Origin: Chromohalobacter nigrandesensis
GTDB lineage: Bacteria > Pseudomonadota > Gammaproteobacteria > Pseudomonadales > Halomonadaceae
Direction of reading: 5' to 3'
DNA length: 64,000 nucleotides
NCBI RefSeq assembly: GCF_023061285.1
Contig: NZ_JAKGAM010000009.1
Coordinates: forward strand, 62,001-126,000
Position 1 is the stretch's first letter. Each line of letters starts with the position of its first letter. This document shows positions 54,872 to 64,000 of the stretch, piece after piece. The translations under genes and the position numbers were made by a program. Under the pieces are notes generated by a model that saw only the letters and a program-made list of their open reading frames with translations, was not told where the DNA came from and did no database searches.

Positions 54872-56923
54872 ATGTCGCCCTGGCTGGAAACCTACCTCAC
54901 CCCCTCGAAAACGTCACTGCAGTTCGCCACCAAAACCACACTGGCGATGCTGTTGGCGCTTTACATCGCGCTATGGTGCGATCTCGACCGTCCCTATTGG
55001 GCGCTGATCTCGGCGGCTTTCCTGCAGATCCGGCCGATGAGTGGCATGGTCGTCGAGAAAGGCATCTGCCAGATCGGCGGCACGCTCATCGGGGCACTGG
55101 TCGGCATCGTGATCATGGCCTTCTTCGCCCAGGCGCGCGTACCTGCCTTGGTGGTGCTGACGCTGTGGATCATGTTCTGCGCCTACGGCAGTTCGCTGTT
55201 GCGCAATAACTTTTCCTACGGCTGCATCATGGGCGCCGTCACGGCGATGCTAATCGTGGTGATTTCCGCCAATCAGCCTCCTAGCGGTATCTTCGATATC
55301 GCCATCGCACGGCTCTCCGAACTGGGGCTCGGCGCCCTCTGTGCCATCCTGGTCAGTGCCTTGCTGTGGCCCACCCGCGTCAAGAATCACCTGGCCAGCC
55401 AAGCCGACGAGGTGATCAATCACGCCTTCACCCACGCCGGGCAACGCCTCGACGCCGGGGATGAGTTGGATACCATGCAGCAATCGCTGACCGCCAGTCT
55501 CGAACCGCTGACGATGCTCGAAACCGACAGCCAGGCGGCACGCTACGAGGGCCCCGACGGCGCCGGTCGCATCCGCGCCACACACGTACTCACCCGGCGC
55601 ACGTTACGTTTTTTCGCCACGCTAGGCGCGCTTTATCAGTTGCTGCACGATCATCGCGAGCGCATCAGCGCGCCCTTGCACCAGTTGGCCAGCGAAATCG
55701 CCGATGGCTTTCGCAATGCCGAGCATGTGAAAGGCATCCCGGCGGCACGTCGCCAATTACAGGAACTGCGCAAGCGAGCGCACGCCTGCACCGACACCCA
55801 GCTCGACCCCTTGCAGCGCCGCGTGCTCCTGGCCCTGCGCGAGGTGCTCGGCCATGCCATGATCATGCTCGACGCGCGCGAGGCCATCGCCCACCCCGGG
55901 CGCAAGCAACTCCGCGCCGGCTCGCTGTCCTGGCATCGCGATCACCTGGTGGCGCTGCTCAATGCCGGCCGTGCGGGGCTGGTCTTCTCGTGTCTGGCGA
56001 TCTTCTGGTTGCAGACAAACTGGGGCAACGGCCAGGTGGCAATGCTGCTCGGCACGCTGTTCTCGGCGTTTTTCGCCACCCGCGACAACCCCGTGACGAT
56101 CTGCATGATGTTCTTCAAAGGCATGCTGGCCGCATTACCCAGCGCCTTTCTGTTCGGCCATGTGCTGCTCTCGCAGGCCAACGGCTTTCCCATGCTCGCC
56201 ATGCTATTTATCACGCCACTTTTCCTGGGAATGCTCGGGGCCTCTAATCCACGCCTGATGGGCTATTGCCTGGCCTTCACCATTTTCAACATTCTGCTGA
56301 CCATGCCCGGCAATGGCATGGACTTTTCCTTCGACAGCTTCGCCAATCGCGCTATCGCCGTTATCGTCGGGCTCAGCGCCGTGGTGATGGGCTTCCGGCT
56401 ATTCCCTGGCCTGGGCACACCCATTCGACGCCGGCGTTTGATCGGCGCCATCAGCCACGACTTGCGGCATATCGACCAGCAGCCCTTGCATGAAGCCGAA
56501 AGCCGCTTCAGCGGCCGTATGGCCGACCGCCTGCTGCAACTCGCCCGGCACGACGACATGCTGCCCGAAGATCATCGCCATCTGTTCATGATCGGCCTCA
56601 ATGGCCTCGATTTGGGGCGCTCGTGTCTGCGCCTGCGCCACCGCCTGGATGACGCATCAGCACCGGTACATGACGCTATGCGACATCTTCTGTCCACGCT
56701 GGCCGACGGCTTCGAGGCCAGTGCCCATGGCCGCTCGCCCCAAGGAATAAACGAAGCTGGCCAAGCACTGGACGACGCCATCGCACGCCATGGCGGCATC
56801 GAGGAAGACACGCGCGAACTCATCGAAGGCTTGATCGAGCGACTTGTGCTGGTGCTGGAACATCAGGCCGAGGTCATGGCCAAGCGCCAAAAACCGGCCA
56901 TTTCCACGGCCAAGACCGCCTGA
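54872..56923 (+). CDS. FUSC family transporter (AaeB-like efflux pump)
   Basis: A 683-residue inner-membrane protein made of two FUSC membrane modules (about residues 15-165 and 365-510), each followed by a cytoplasmic helical region. DRPYWALISAAFLQIRPMSGMVVEKG is the N-module signature; the second module has GNGQVAMLLGTLFSAFFATRDNP. AaeB exports p-hydroxybenzoate and related aromatic acids; the substrate here is unknown. The start MSPWLETYL at 54872 lies 7 bp after the adaptor stop. The operon is DUF1656-HlyD-FUSC. Confidence 0.92.
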   Translation: MSPWLETYLTPSKTSLQFATKTTLAMLLALYIALWCDLDRPYWALISAAFLQIRPMSGMVVEKGICQIGGTLIGALVGIVIMAFFAQARVPALVVLTLWIMFCAYGSSLLRNNFSYGCIMGAVTAMLIVVISANQPPSGIFDIAIARLSELGLGALCAILVSALLWPTRVKNHLASQADEVINHAFTHAGQRLDAGDELDTMQQSLTASLEPLTMLETDSQAARYEGPDGAGRIRATHVLTRRTLRFFATLGALYQLLHDHRERISAPLHQLASEIADGFRNAEHVKGIPAARRQLQELRKRAHACTDTQLDPLQRRVLLALREVLGHAMIMLDAREAIAHPGRKQLRAGSLSWHRDHLVALLNAGRAGLVFSCLAIFWLQTNWGNGQVAMLLGTLFSAFFATRDNPVTICMMFFKGMLAALPSAFLFGHVLLSQANGFPMLAMLFITPLFLGMLGASNPRLMGYCLAFTIFNILLTMPGNGMDFSFDSFANRAIAVIVGLSAVVMGFRLFPGLGTPIRRRRLIGAISHDLRHIDQQPLHEAESRFSGRMADRLLQLARHDDMLPEDHRHLFMIGLNGLDLGRSCLRLRHRLDDASAPVHDAMRHLLSTLADGFEASAHGRSPQGINEAGQALDDAIARHGGIEEDTRELIEGLIERLVLVLEHQAEVMAKRQKPAISTAKTA

Positions 56924-56949
56924 CAGCTACAGCCATCCAAGAGAGCAAT

Positions 56950-57369
56950 ATGCAGATCCGACCTTTCCAGCCCGGCGATGAAGAGAGCGTCATTGCGCTA
57001 TGGGAACACTGCGAGTTGACGCGCCCATGGAACGACCCGCGCCGTGACATCGCCCGCAAGCTCGCGGAAGACCCCAGCCTGTTCCTGGTCGGGGTGGAAG
57101 CGGACACGCTGATCGCCAGCGCCATGGCGGGCTACGACGGTCATCGTGGCTGGGTACACTATCTGGCGGTCAGCCCCGACCGTCAGCGCTGCGGGCTTGG
57201 CCGCCAACTCCTCGCTGCCGTGGAGCGCGCCTTGCAGGCTCGGGGCTGCCCGAAGCTGATGCTGATGGTACGCAACGAGCATCCCGCACTGATCGACTAC
57301 TACCGCCGCCAAGGGTACGACGACGGTGACTTCGTGACCCTTGGCAAGCGCTTGATCGCCGACGACTGA
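56950..57369 (+). CDS. GNAT acetyltransferase, YpeA family
   Basis: A 139-residue N-acetyltransferase. The N-terminus MQIRPFQPGDEESVIALWEH and the motif ELTRPWNDPRRDIARKL match E. coli YpeA closely. The acetyl-CoA loop is QRCGLGRQLLAAVE, and the GYDGHRGWVHYLAV strand precedes it. The protein ends LGKRLIADD. The substrate is unknown. It starts 26 bp after the FUSC gene and may be read through from it. Confidence 0.9.
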   Translation: MQIRPFQPGDEESVIALWEHCELTRPWNDPRRDIARKLAEDPSLFLVGVEADTLIASAMAGYDGHRGWVHYLAVSPDRQRCGLGRQLLAAVERALQARGCPKLMLMVRNEHPALIDYYRRQGYDDGDFVTLGKRLIADD

Positions 57370-57370
57370 C

Positions 57371-58171
<801 letters not shown>

Positions 58172-58182
58172 TCACGGCGCCA

Positions 58183-58893
58183 TCAGCCGGGATAGCCGCC
58201 TTCGATGTCGACGATACGCGTGGCATTGCGCCCCACGCCGCCGTGCAGGTCCAGCATGCGCTCGATCCAGGCGTAAACCGGGTCGGCATTGGAAACGAGA
58301 TCCGCCGTCGAGACGCAGTGCGCCCACATGAAGTGGCCGAAGACCATGTAGTCGGCGCCGCCGGGCGCTTCACCGTCGAGGAAATCGGCCTCTTCGAGGC
58401 GCCCACGCAGCGGCTCGAGGGCCGCATCGAGTGCCGAGAGCCCTTTGCTTGGCGCATGCATTTCCTCGAGGCTGCGACCCAGCGCCTTTTCGCGCGTTTC
58501 ACGGAAGTACGCCTGATCGTCGGGATGCACGACATTGAACAAGTCCATGATGACGGTTTTCAGGATCCCCGGCGCCAACGCCCGCTCGCTGTAGAACTTG
58601 AAGAAACGCGCCCGTGACTCGGCCGTGTCGTCGCCCAAAAGCGGGTTTTGCGGATACACACGATCCAGGTAGCGGAAGATCTCGTAGCTATCGGTGACCG
58701 TGGTCTCGCCGTCGACGAGCACCGGCACCTTGCCTTGTCCCGAAAACGCGATCGCGTCCTTCTGCGTGAAGTGCCACGGAATGAAATCGCATTCCAGGCC
58801 CTTGTGTGCCAACGCATAACGCACACGCCAGCAGTATGGCGAGAACCGTAGCCGCTCGTCACGCCCGCTCAAATCGTACATCTGCAACGTCAT
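58183..58893 (-). CDS. Glutathione S-transferase family protein
   Basis: A 236-residue protein with an N-terminal thioredoxin-like domain (FSPYCWRVRYALAHKGLE, then KVPVLVDGETTVTDSYEIFRYL, the glutathione-binding Ser in DS) and a C-terminal helical domain. The Ser-Pro-Tyr-Cys stretch near residue 19 is the likely catalytic site. It resembles the beta-etherase LigE group; an aromatic-ether substrate is not implied. It lies 53 bp upstream of the YdfG-like gene on the same strand. Confidence 0.88.
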   Translation of the reverse strand: MTLQMYDLSGRDERLRFSPYCWRVRYALAHKGLECDFIPWHFTQKDAIAFSGQGKVPVLVDGETTVTDSYEIFRYLDRVYPQNPLLGDDTAESRARFFKFYSERALAPGILKTVIMDLFNVVHPDDQAYFRETREKALGRSLEEMHAPSKGLSALDAALEPLRGRLEEADFLDGEAPGGADYMVFGHFMWAHCVSTADLVSNADPVYAWIERMLDLHGGVGRNATRIVDIEGGYPG

Positions 58894-59127
58894 GCCACCG
58901 CTCCTTTTTGATCATAGGCTTAGCGTGAGAATACTCACGCGCCGGACCTCCGACGCTACCACATGCCACGCAATCGCGCCTATCGACGCACACAAGTGGG
59001 CAGCGATGTCCTTGAAAAGACTCGTCTATTAGTCGAACTCAAAGCGTGTGAAACACCTCATCAACACGCCCAAAGGCTCCGACGAAGGTCACAGACAAGG
59101 TCATAGAAATTTGATTTTGAAGGATAT

Positions 59128-59155
59128 TTCAAGATCATTAGCCTGCCAGCATAAT
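59128..59155 (+). promoter_or_regulatory. Candidate sigma-70 promoter of the permease gene
   Basis: A -10 CATAAT (59150-59155, 5 of 6 to consensus) stands 16 bp after a poor -35 TTCAAG (59128-59133). The -10 overlaps the left arm of the GntR-type operator, which would allow direct repression. Confidence 0.45.
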
Positions 59156-59171
59156 TGGTAATACCAATTAT
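59151..59171. promoter_or_regulatory. GntR/LldR-type operator 1
   Basis: A perfect inverted repeat ATAATTGGT-AAT-ACCAATTAT with 9-bp arms. It fits the FadR-subfamily pattern TNGTNNNACNA used by LldR, PdhR and GlcC. It lies about 110 bp before the permease ATG and over the candidate -10. Confidence 0.82.
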
Positions 59172-59278
59172 CCAACAATTGGCCCCGCCGCGTTTCACGT
59201 TTATCTTTCGCTGGATGACGGGCGGCATCTGCATGCCTCCGTCTGGCGCTGCACAACAACACCGTCAGGGGCACTTTC

Positions 59279-60973
59279 ATGAATCAAACGCTGCTCTCAC
59301 TACTCGCCTTTCTGCCATTGGTACTGGCCGGCGTACTGCTGATTGGCTTCCGGGTTCAGGCCAAGGTCGCCATGCCCGTGGTTTTCGTGGTCACCGCACT
59401 GATCGCCTTGCTGGCCTGGGACATGACCTTCACCCGGGTACTGGCTTCGACGTTCCAGGGGCTGATTCTCACCGTGGGCCTTTTGTGGATCATCTTCGGC
59501 GCCATCATGCTGCTCAATACGCTGAAGCATTCCGGCGGCATCACCGCCATCCGCAACGGCTTTTCCAGCATCAGCCCCGACCGCCGCGTGCAAGCGCTGA
59601 TCGTCGCCTGGCTGTTCGGTTGCTTCATCGAAGGGGCCTCGGGTTTCGGTACTCCAGCGGCGGTGGCGGCACCGCTGATGGTGGCGCTGGGCTTCCCCGC
59701 CCTGGGCGCCGTCACCGTGGGCATGATGATCCAGTCCACGCCTGTCTCCTTCGGCGCGGTCGGCACCCCTGTCGTGGTGGGCGTCACCGGCGGCCTCAAC
59801 CGTAACGCGATCACCGAACAATTGACCGCCAGCGGCTCGGGCTGGGAAAGCTTCTTCCGTCTGATCGCCTCGGAAGTTGCCATCACCCACGCCATCGTGG
59901 GGGTTCTGATGCCGCTGATCATGGTCATCGTGATGGTGCGCTTCTTCGGCGCCAATCGCTCCTGGAAGGAAGGTCTCTCGATCACACCCTTCGCACTATT
60001 CACCGGGGTCGCCTTCGTGGTGCCCTACGCCTTGGTGGGCGTCATCCTGGGCCCTGAATTCCCGTCGATGATCGGCGCTCTGGTGGGCCTGGCAATTGTC
60101 GTTCCCGCCGCCAAGAAAGGCTTCCTGCTGCCCAAGGACACCTGGGACTTCCCGGACAGCTCGACATGGCCGGACGAGTGGCTGGGACGTCTGGACATCA
60201 AGATGGACCAGGTCGCCGGCAAGGCGCCAATGTCGGTCTTCATGGGTTGGATGCCGTATGTGCTGCTGGCCGTTCTCCTAGTGATCTCGCGCACCGTGCC
60301 GTCGGTCACCTCGACGCTGCAATCGCTCAGCCTGAGCTGGAACGACATCCTTGGCGAAAGCGGCGTTTCCGGCAGCCTCGAGCCGCTGTATCTGCCCGGC
60401 GGCATCATTCTGGTCGTGGTGCTGCTCACCGTATTGCTGCACCGCATGCGCGCCAGTGAGCTGGGCGCCGCCTTCAGCGAGTCGACCAAGACGCTCTTGG
60501 GCGCCGGCTTCGTGCTGATCTTCACCGTGCCGATGGTGCGCATCCTGATCAACTCCGGCGTCAATCAGGCGGATCTGGTCTCGATGCCCGTGGCCATGGC
60601 GCAGCTGGTCGCCGATGGCGTGGGGCATGTCTACCCGTTCTTCGCACCCGCCGTCGGTGCGCTGGGCGCGTTTATCGCCGGCTCCAACACGGTCTCCAAC
60701 CTGATGCTCTCGGACTTCCAGTTCAACGTCGCCGAGGCCTTGGGGCTGTCCACCGCGATGATGGTGGCACTCCAGGCGGTAGGCGCCGCAGCAGGCAATA
60801 TGATCGCCATTCACAACGTGGTTGCCGCGTCCGCCACCGTGGGACTGCTGGGCCGCGAGGGAACCACGCTACGCAAGACGATCCTGCCGACGCTTTACTA
60901 CCTAATCTTCACCGGACTCATCGGTTTGATCGCGTTCTATGTGGTCGGGGTAAGCGACCCGTTAATGGGTTAA
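59279..60973 (+). CDS. LctP-family lactate/glycolate permease
   Basis: A 564-residue inner-membrane symporter with about 13 helices. [39 protein letters not shown] and [19 protein letters not shown] are the signatures of the LctP family (LldP, GlcA). It imports L- or D-lactate or glycolate with protons or sodium. Because glcDEF follow, glycolate or D-lactate are as likely as L-lactate, so I assign no symbol. AGGGG precedes the ATG. A terminator and a second operator follow the gene. Confidence 0.92.
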   Translation: MNQTLLSLLAFLPLVLAGVLLIGFRVQAKVAMPVVFVVTALIALLAWDMTFTRVLASTFQGLILTVGLLWIIFGAIMLLNTLKHSGGITAIRNGFSSISPDRRVQALIVAWLFGCFIEGASGFGTPAAVAAPLMVALGFPALGAVTVGMMIQSTPVSFGAVGTPVVVGVTGGLNRNAITEQLTASGSGWESFFRLIASEVAITHAIVGVLMPLIMVIVMVRFFGANRSWKEGLSITPFALFTGVAFVVPYALVGVILGPEFPSMIGALVGLAIVVPAAKKGFLLPKDTWDFPDSSTWPDEWLGRLDIKMDQVAGKAPMSVFMGWMPYVLLAVLLVISRTVPSVTSTLQSLSLSWNDILGESGVSGSLEPLYLPGGIILVVVLLTVLLHRMRASELGAAFSESTKTLLGAGFVLIFTVPMVRILINSGVNQADLVSMPVAMAQLVADGVGHVYPFFAPAVGALGAFIAGSNTVSNLMLSDFQFNVAEALGLSTAMMVALQAVGAAAGNMIAIHNVVAASATVGLLGREGTTLRKTILPTLYYLIFTGLIGLIAFYVVGVSDPLMG

Positions 60974-61001
60974 TCGCTTAGAGTATTGATCCACCTCCCG
61001 C

Positions 61002-61030
61002 GCCCCGGCTTCATCGTCGGGGCCCTTTTA
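61002..61030 (+). terminator. Intrinsic terminator after the permease gene
   Basis: An 8-bp stem GCCCCGGC/GTCGGGGC (one G-T pair, loop TTCATC) followed by CCTTTTATT. It lies 28 bp past the permease stop. It separates the permease from glcD, and its tail touches operator 2. Confidence 0.82.
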
Positions 61031-61044
61031 TTGGTCTTACCAAT
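61030..61044. promoter_or_regulatory. GntR/LldR-type operator 2
   Basis: ATTGGT-CTT-ACCAAT, a perfect 6-bp-arm inverted repeat with the same core as operator 1 (TTGGTNNNACCAA). It lies 136 bp before the glcD ATG, just past the permease terminator, so glcDEF probably has its own promoter under the same regulator. Confidence 0.78.
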
Positions 61045-61179
61045 TCTCCAGATTTTATCCTTTCGGCTAATAGGCACGATCATTCGCCATGCGCGAACAT
61101 GGAAACACTTTCCATATTCGATGCGACTCCGAGGTGGAAATCATCTTGATTCGATCCATGCGCCGCCCGAGGAGGCCTC

Positions 61180-62679
61180 ATGAACATCCTCTTTGACGAA
61201 CGCCTCGACGGCGCGCTCCCCAGCGTCGACCGCGAGGCATTGATCGCCCACCTGCAGGCCGAGCTTCCCCAGCTCAAGCTGTTGCATCGCGAGGAGGATC
61301 TGCGTCCGTTCGAGTGCGACGGGCTCTCCGCGTACCGCGTACTCCCCATGTTGGTGGCGCTTCCTGAAACGCTTGAGCAGATCGCCTCGCTACTCGAAAC
61401 ATGTCACGCCTGGGGCGTGCCGGTAGTGACACGCGGCGCGGGCACCGGCCTCTCGGGAGGCGCCCTGCCCCTCGAAAAGGGCCTACTACTGGTGATGTCG
61501 CGCTTCAGTCGCATTCTCGAGGTCGATCCGGAAGCGCATATCGCCCGCGTACAGCCTGGCGTGCGCAACCTGGCGATCACCGAGGCGGCAGCGCCTTATG
61601 GACTCTACTATGCGCCCGATCCGTCATCGCAGATCGCCTGTTCGATAGGCGGCAACGTCGCCGAGAATGCCGGCGGCGTGCACTGCTTGAAATACGGGCT
61701 GACCGTTCACAACGTACTCGCGGCGGACGTTCTTACCCTCGAGGGCGAGCACATCACGCTGGGCAGCGAGGCCCTGGATACGCCGGGTTTCGATCTGCTG
61801 GCGCTGTTCACCGGCTCCGAAGGGATGCTCGGTGTGATCACCGAGATCACCGTCAAGCTGCTGCCCAAGCCCGAGGTCGCCAAGGTGCTGATGGCCAGCT
61901 TCGATGACGTCGAGAAGGCCGGCAAGGCGGTGGGCGACATCATCGCTGCGGGAATCATTCCCGGTGGCTTGGAGATGATGGACAAACTGGCCATTCAAGC
62001 CGCCGAGGACTTCGTCAAGGCCGGCTACCCGATCGATGCCGAAGCCATCCTGCTGTGCGAGCTGGACGGCGTCGAGGCCGATGTCCACACCGACTGCGAG
62101 ACGGTGCGCGGCGTCTTCGAAGCGGCCGGCGCCACCGATATCCGCCTCGCGCGAGACGACGCCGAGCGCGCCACTTTCTGGGCCGGACGCAAGGCCGCCT
62201 TCCCTGCCGTGGGACGCATGGCGCCCGACTACTACTGCATGGACGGCACCATTCCGCGCCGCGAACTGCCGCACGTGCTGAAGAGCATCGCCGAGCTCTC
62301 GGCCACGCACGGCCTGCGCGTCGCCAACGTCTTTCATGCCGGCGACGGCAACATGCATCCGCTGATCCTGTTCGACGCCAACGCCCCGGGCGAGCTGGCG
62401 CTGGCCGAGGAAGTCGGCGGCAAGATCCTCGAGCTGTGCGTCGAGGTCGGCGGCAGCATCACCGGCGAGCACGGCGTGGGCCGCGAGAAGATCAACCAGA
62501 TGTGCGCCCAGTTCAATCCCGACGAGATCACGGTCTTCCATGCCGTCAAGGCCGCCTTCGATCCGCACGGGCTGCTCAACCCCGGCAAGAATATCCCCAC
62601 GCTGGCGCGCTGCGCCGAATTCGGCGCCATGCACGTGCACCATGGCAACCTGCCGCATCCCGAGTTGCCGCGCTTCTAA
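61180..62679 (+). CDS. glcD: Glycolate oxidase subunit GlcD (FAD-linked)
   Basis: A 499-residue FAD-binding oxidase subunit. The PP-loop region VVTRGAGTGLSGGALPLEKG (about 85-104) and SIGGNVAENAGGVHCLKYG bind FAD. The C-terminal HAGDGNMHP and SITGEHGVGREK are catalytic/metal-binding signatures of the GlcD/D-lactate dehydrogenase family. It oxidises glycolate to glyoxylate or D-lactate to pyruvate, with GlcE and GlcF. GAGGAGG precedes the ATG. Confidence 0.95.
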   Translation: MNILFDERLDGALPSVDREALIAHLQAELPQLKLLHREEDLRPFECDGLSAYRVLPMLVALPETLEQIASLLETCHAWGVPVVTRGAGTGLSGGALPLEKGLLLVMSRFSRILEVDPEAHIARVQPGVRNLAITEAAAPYGLYYAPDPSSQIACSIGGNVAENAGGVHCLKYGLTVHNVLAADVLTLEGEHITLGSEALDTPGFDLLALFTGSEGMLGVITEITVKLLPKPEVAKVLMASFDDVEKAGKAVGDIIAAGIIPGGLEMMDKLAIQAAEDFVKAGYPIDAEAILLCELDGVEADVHTDCETVRGVFEAAGATDIRLARDDAERATFWAGRKAAFPAVGRMAPDYYCMDGTIPRRELPHVLKSIAELSATHGLRVANVFHAGDGNMHPLILFDANAPGELALAEEVGGKILELCVEVGGSITGEHGVGREKINQMCAQFNPDEITVFHAVKAAFDPHGLLNPGKNIPTLARCAEFGAMHVHHGNLPHPELPRF

Positions 62680-62704
62680 CACCGCGTGCGTGAAAGGAGA
62701 GAAC

Positions 62705-63829
62705 ATGACACACCCCCAGGATCAACGCCCGGCCCTCGCGTCCGAAAGCCTGCCGGCCGCCGATCACGATGCCAGCGACGCCCTGCTCGACCGGGTGCAG
62801 CAAGCGGCGCGAGACAACACCCCTTTGCGCCTGGTCGGCGGCGACAGCAAGGGCTTCTACGGCCGTCCCGTCAGCGGCGAAACGCTCTCGCTCGCCGAGC
62901 ACACAGGGATCGTCCACTACGATCCGGTCGAACTGGTGGTCACGGTGCGCGCCGGTACCCGCCTGACCGATCTTCAACAGACGCTGGCCGAGGCGGGACA
63001 GCAACTAGCCTTCGAGCCGCCGCATTTCGCCGACACCGCCACGGTAGGCGGCATGGTGGCCTGTGGAATCGCCGGCCCGCGCCGCCCCTGGGCAGGCAGC
63101 GTACGCGACTTCGTCCTCGGCACGCGGCTCATCACCCACGATGCCAAGCGGCTGCGCTTCGGTGGCGAGGTCATGAAGAACGTCGCCGGCTACGATCTTT
63201 CGCGGCTGATGGTCGGCGCCCAGGGCACGCTGGGGGTGATCGACGAGGTCTCGTTCAAGGTCCTGCCACGTCCCGCCGCCAGCGCCAGGCTGCGCCTGGA
63301 GATGACTCGCGACGCGGCCATGGCGCGCCTCGCCGAGTGGGGGCGCGAGCCACTGCCCATCACTGGAGCCGCACACGATGGCGAGACCCTGCATATTCGC
63401 CTGGAAGGCGGCGCCGGCTCGGTCGCCACCACGCGAGAACGACTCGGCGGCGAGCCGGACGACACCGACTTCTGGCGACGACTGCGCGAGCTCAAACTGG
63501 ACTTTTTCTCGCGCCGAAACGACAGTCGCCCGCTCTGGCGGCTGTCGCTACCGCATCGCGCCCCTGCCGTACCGCTCGACGGCGACGAGCTCGTCGACTG
63601 GGCGGGCGCGCAGCGCTGGTGGCGCAGCCATATGTCGGCCGAGACAATACGCCAGCATGCCGCCCATGTCGGCGGGCACGCGACGCGTATCGACCTTGAC
63701 CAACCCCACGGCATCGAGATGCCTTTCACGCCGCTCTCGCCGGTGCTGGCCAAGTACCACCGCCGACTCAAGGCCGAGCTCGACCCACACGGCATCTTCA
63801 ACCCCGGGCGACTCTACGAGGGGCTATAG
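62705..63829 (+). CDS. glcE: Glycolate oxidase subunit GlcE (FAD-binding)
   Basis: A 374-residue FAD-binding subunit. [19 protein letters not shown] opens the FAD domain; [20 protein letters not shown] and [20 protein letters not shown] are characteristic of GlcE. The C-terminal [13 protein letters not shown] closes the family pattern. The start MTHPQDQ at 62705 has AAAGGAGAG; upstream codons overlap glcD. The gene lies 25 bp after glcD and 2 bp before glcF. Confidence 0.94.
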   Translation: MTHPQDQRPALASESLPAADHDASDALLDRVQQAARDNTPLRLVGGDSKGFYGRPVSGETLSLAEHTGIVHYDPVELVVTVRAGTRLTDLQQTLAEAGQQLAFEPPHFADTATVGGMVACGIAGPRRPWAGSVRDFVLGTRLITHDAKRLRFGGEVMKNVAGYDLSRLMVGAQGTLGVIDEVSFKVLPRPAASARLRLEMTRDAAMARLAEWGREPLPITGAAHDGETLHIRLEGGAGSVATTRERLGGEPDDTDFWRRLRELKLDFFSRRNDSRPLWRLSLPHRAPAVPLDGDELVDWAGAQRWWRSHMSAETIRQHAAHVGGHATRIDLDQPHGIEMPFTPLSPVLAKYHRRLKAELDPHGIFNPGRLYEGL

Positions 63830-63831
63830 CC

Positions 63832-64000
63832 ATGCAGACGAATTTCACCGAAGAAGCCTTGCGCCAACCGCACATTCGCGAGGCCGACCGCGTCCTGCGC
63901 TCGTGTGTGCACTGCGGTTTCTGCAACGCCACCTGCCCGACCTACCAACTCTTGGGCGACGAACGCGATGGCCCGCGCGGACGCATCTATCTGATGAAGG
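63832..64000 (+). CDS. glcF: Glycolate oxidase iron-sulfur subunit GlcF (cut by window edge)
   Basis: The first 56 codons are visible. The first ferredoxin-like cluster motif [13 protein letters not shown] (C25, C28, C31, C35) follows [20 protein letters not shown], as in Glc[16 protein letters not shown] continues the family sequence. It passes electrons from GlcDE towards the quinone pool. The rest of the gene lies to the right. Confidence 0.93.
   Translation, partial: MQTNFTEEALRQPHIREADRVLRSCVHCGFCNATCPTYQLLGDERDGPRGRIYLMK

Larger units (their letters stand above)
58894..59278. other. 385-bp control region between the GST gene and the lactate/glycolate permease gene
   Basis: A divergent intergenic region without an open frame. 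It contains a short inverted repeat TTGAA-N6-TTCAA at 59118-59133, the promoter candidate at 59128-59155 and a GntR-type operator at 59151-59171 (both listed). The left half (58894-59100) shows nothing I can assign. Confidence 0.7.

Noticed and set aside
61624-62706. Open frame of 360 codons opposite glcD
   Set aside because: Shadow of a firmly identified FAD oxidase gene.

Overview
The window is a 64 kb piece of a gammaproteobacterial chromosome. GC is high, coding is dense, and many proteins are rich in Asp and Glu. The gene content (FruB with a fused Enzyme I, a TAXI-type TRAP system with a fused permease, Rsd next to DsbB, nudE-yrfG-hslR-hslO-pckA order) fits a halophilic member of the Halomonadaceae such as Chromohalobacter or Halomonas. 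That assignment is an inference from gene content and protein composition; no rRNA or tRNA gene is present to confirm it. I see no insertion sequence, prophage, integrase or CRISPR array. Nearly everything reads as core or long-resident chromosome.

Layout. (1) 1-5469, minus strand: ftsB-ispD-ispF-truD-surE-pcm-DUF368-nlpD, a tightly packed run joined by stop/start overlaps, with nlpD cut by the window edge. It links cell division, isoprenoid precursor synthesis, tRNA modification, protein and nucleotide repair and envelope lipid recycling. (2) 5596-9625: a small NIF3/CutA-like protein, two Nudix hydrolases, a 2OG-Fe(II) oxygenase and a large acyl-CoA dehydrogenase. (3) 9779-16781: a complete fructose PTS operon fruB-fruK-fruA (minus) diverging from the LacI-type repressor gene fruR/cra, with two good Cra operators between them. 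(4) 16872-19713: rsd, dsbB and gshA. (5) 19902-27507: tex, an exported msrB, pckA, hslO, hslR, yrfG and divergent nudE; the last five keep the E. coli order. (6) 27603-33387: a secreted acidic repeat protein, a Gfo/Idh/MocA oxidoreductase, an aconitase of the short type and ilvD. (7) 33700-41184: lon, a DUF945 protein, then a MOSC protein, a cysteine-free periplasmic SUOX-fold protein and a hybrid histidine kinase. (8) 41405-46732: TRAP-TAXI transporter, a TauE/SafE permease and a DUF192 protein. (9) 46804-52395: an EamA transporter, modABC and a TonB-dependent receptor. (10) 52594-56923: a LysR regulator and a DUF1656-HlyD-FUSC efflux operon preceded by six degenerate 17-bp tandem repeats. 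(11) 56950-58893: YpeA, YdfG and a GST. (12) 59128-64000: an LctP-family permease followed by glcD-glcE-glcF (truncated), with two GntR/LldR-type operators.

How the genes work together. The fructose operon encodes a self-contained phosphotransfer chain (EI, HPr, IIA, IIB, IIC) plus FruK, so fructose is taken up and carried to fructose-1,6-bisphosphate under Cra control. The permease-glcDEF cluster couples uptake of a 2-hydroxymonocarboxylate to its oxidation. pckA, acn and fruR place gluconeogenic and central carbon control in the same stretch. ModABC, the MOSC protein and the SUOX-fold protein give the 38-50 kb part a molybdenum flavour.

Nothing here is a clear new defence or mobile system. 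The most promising leads are the SUOX-fold protein/hybrid kinase pair, the 17-bp tandem repeats, the paired operators of the lactate/glycolate cluster, an aconitase lacking a canonical cluster cysteine, and DUF368 in the pcm-nlpD slot.
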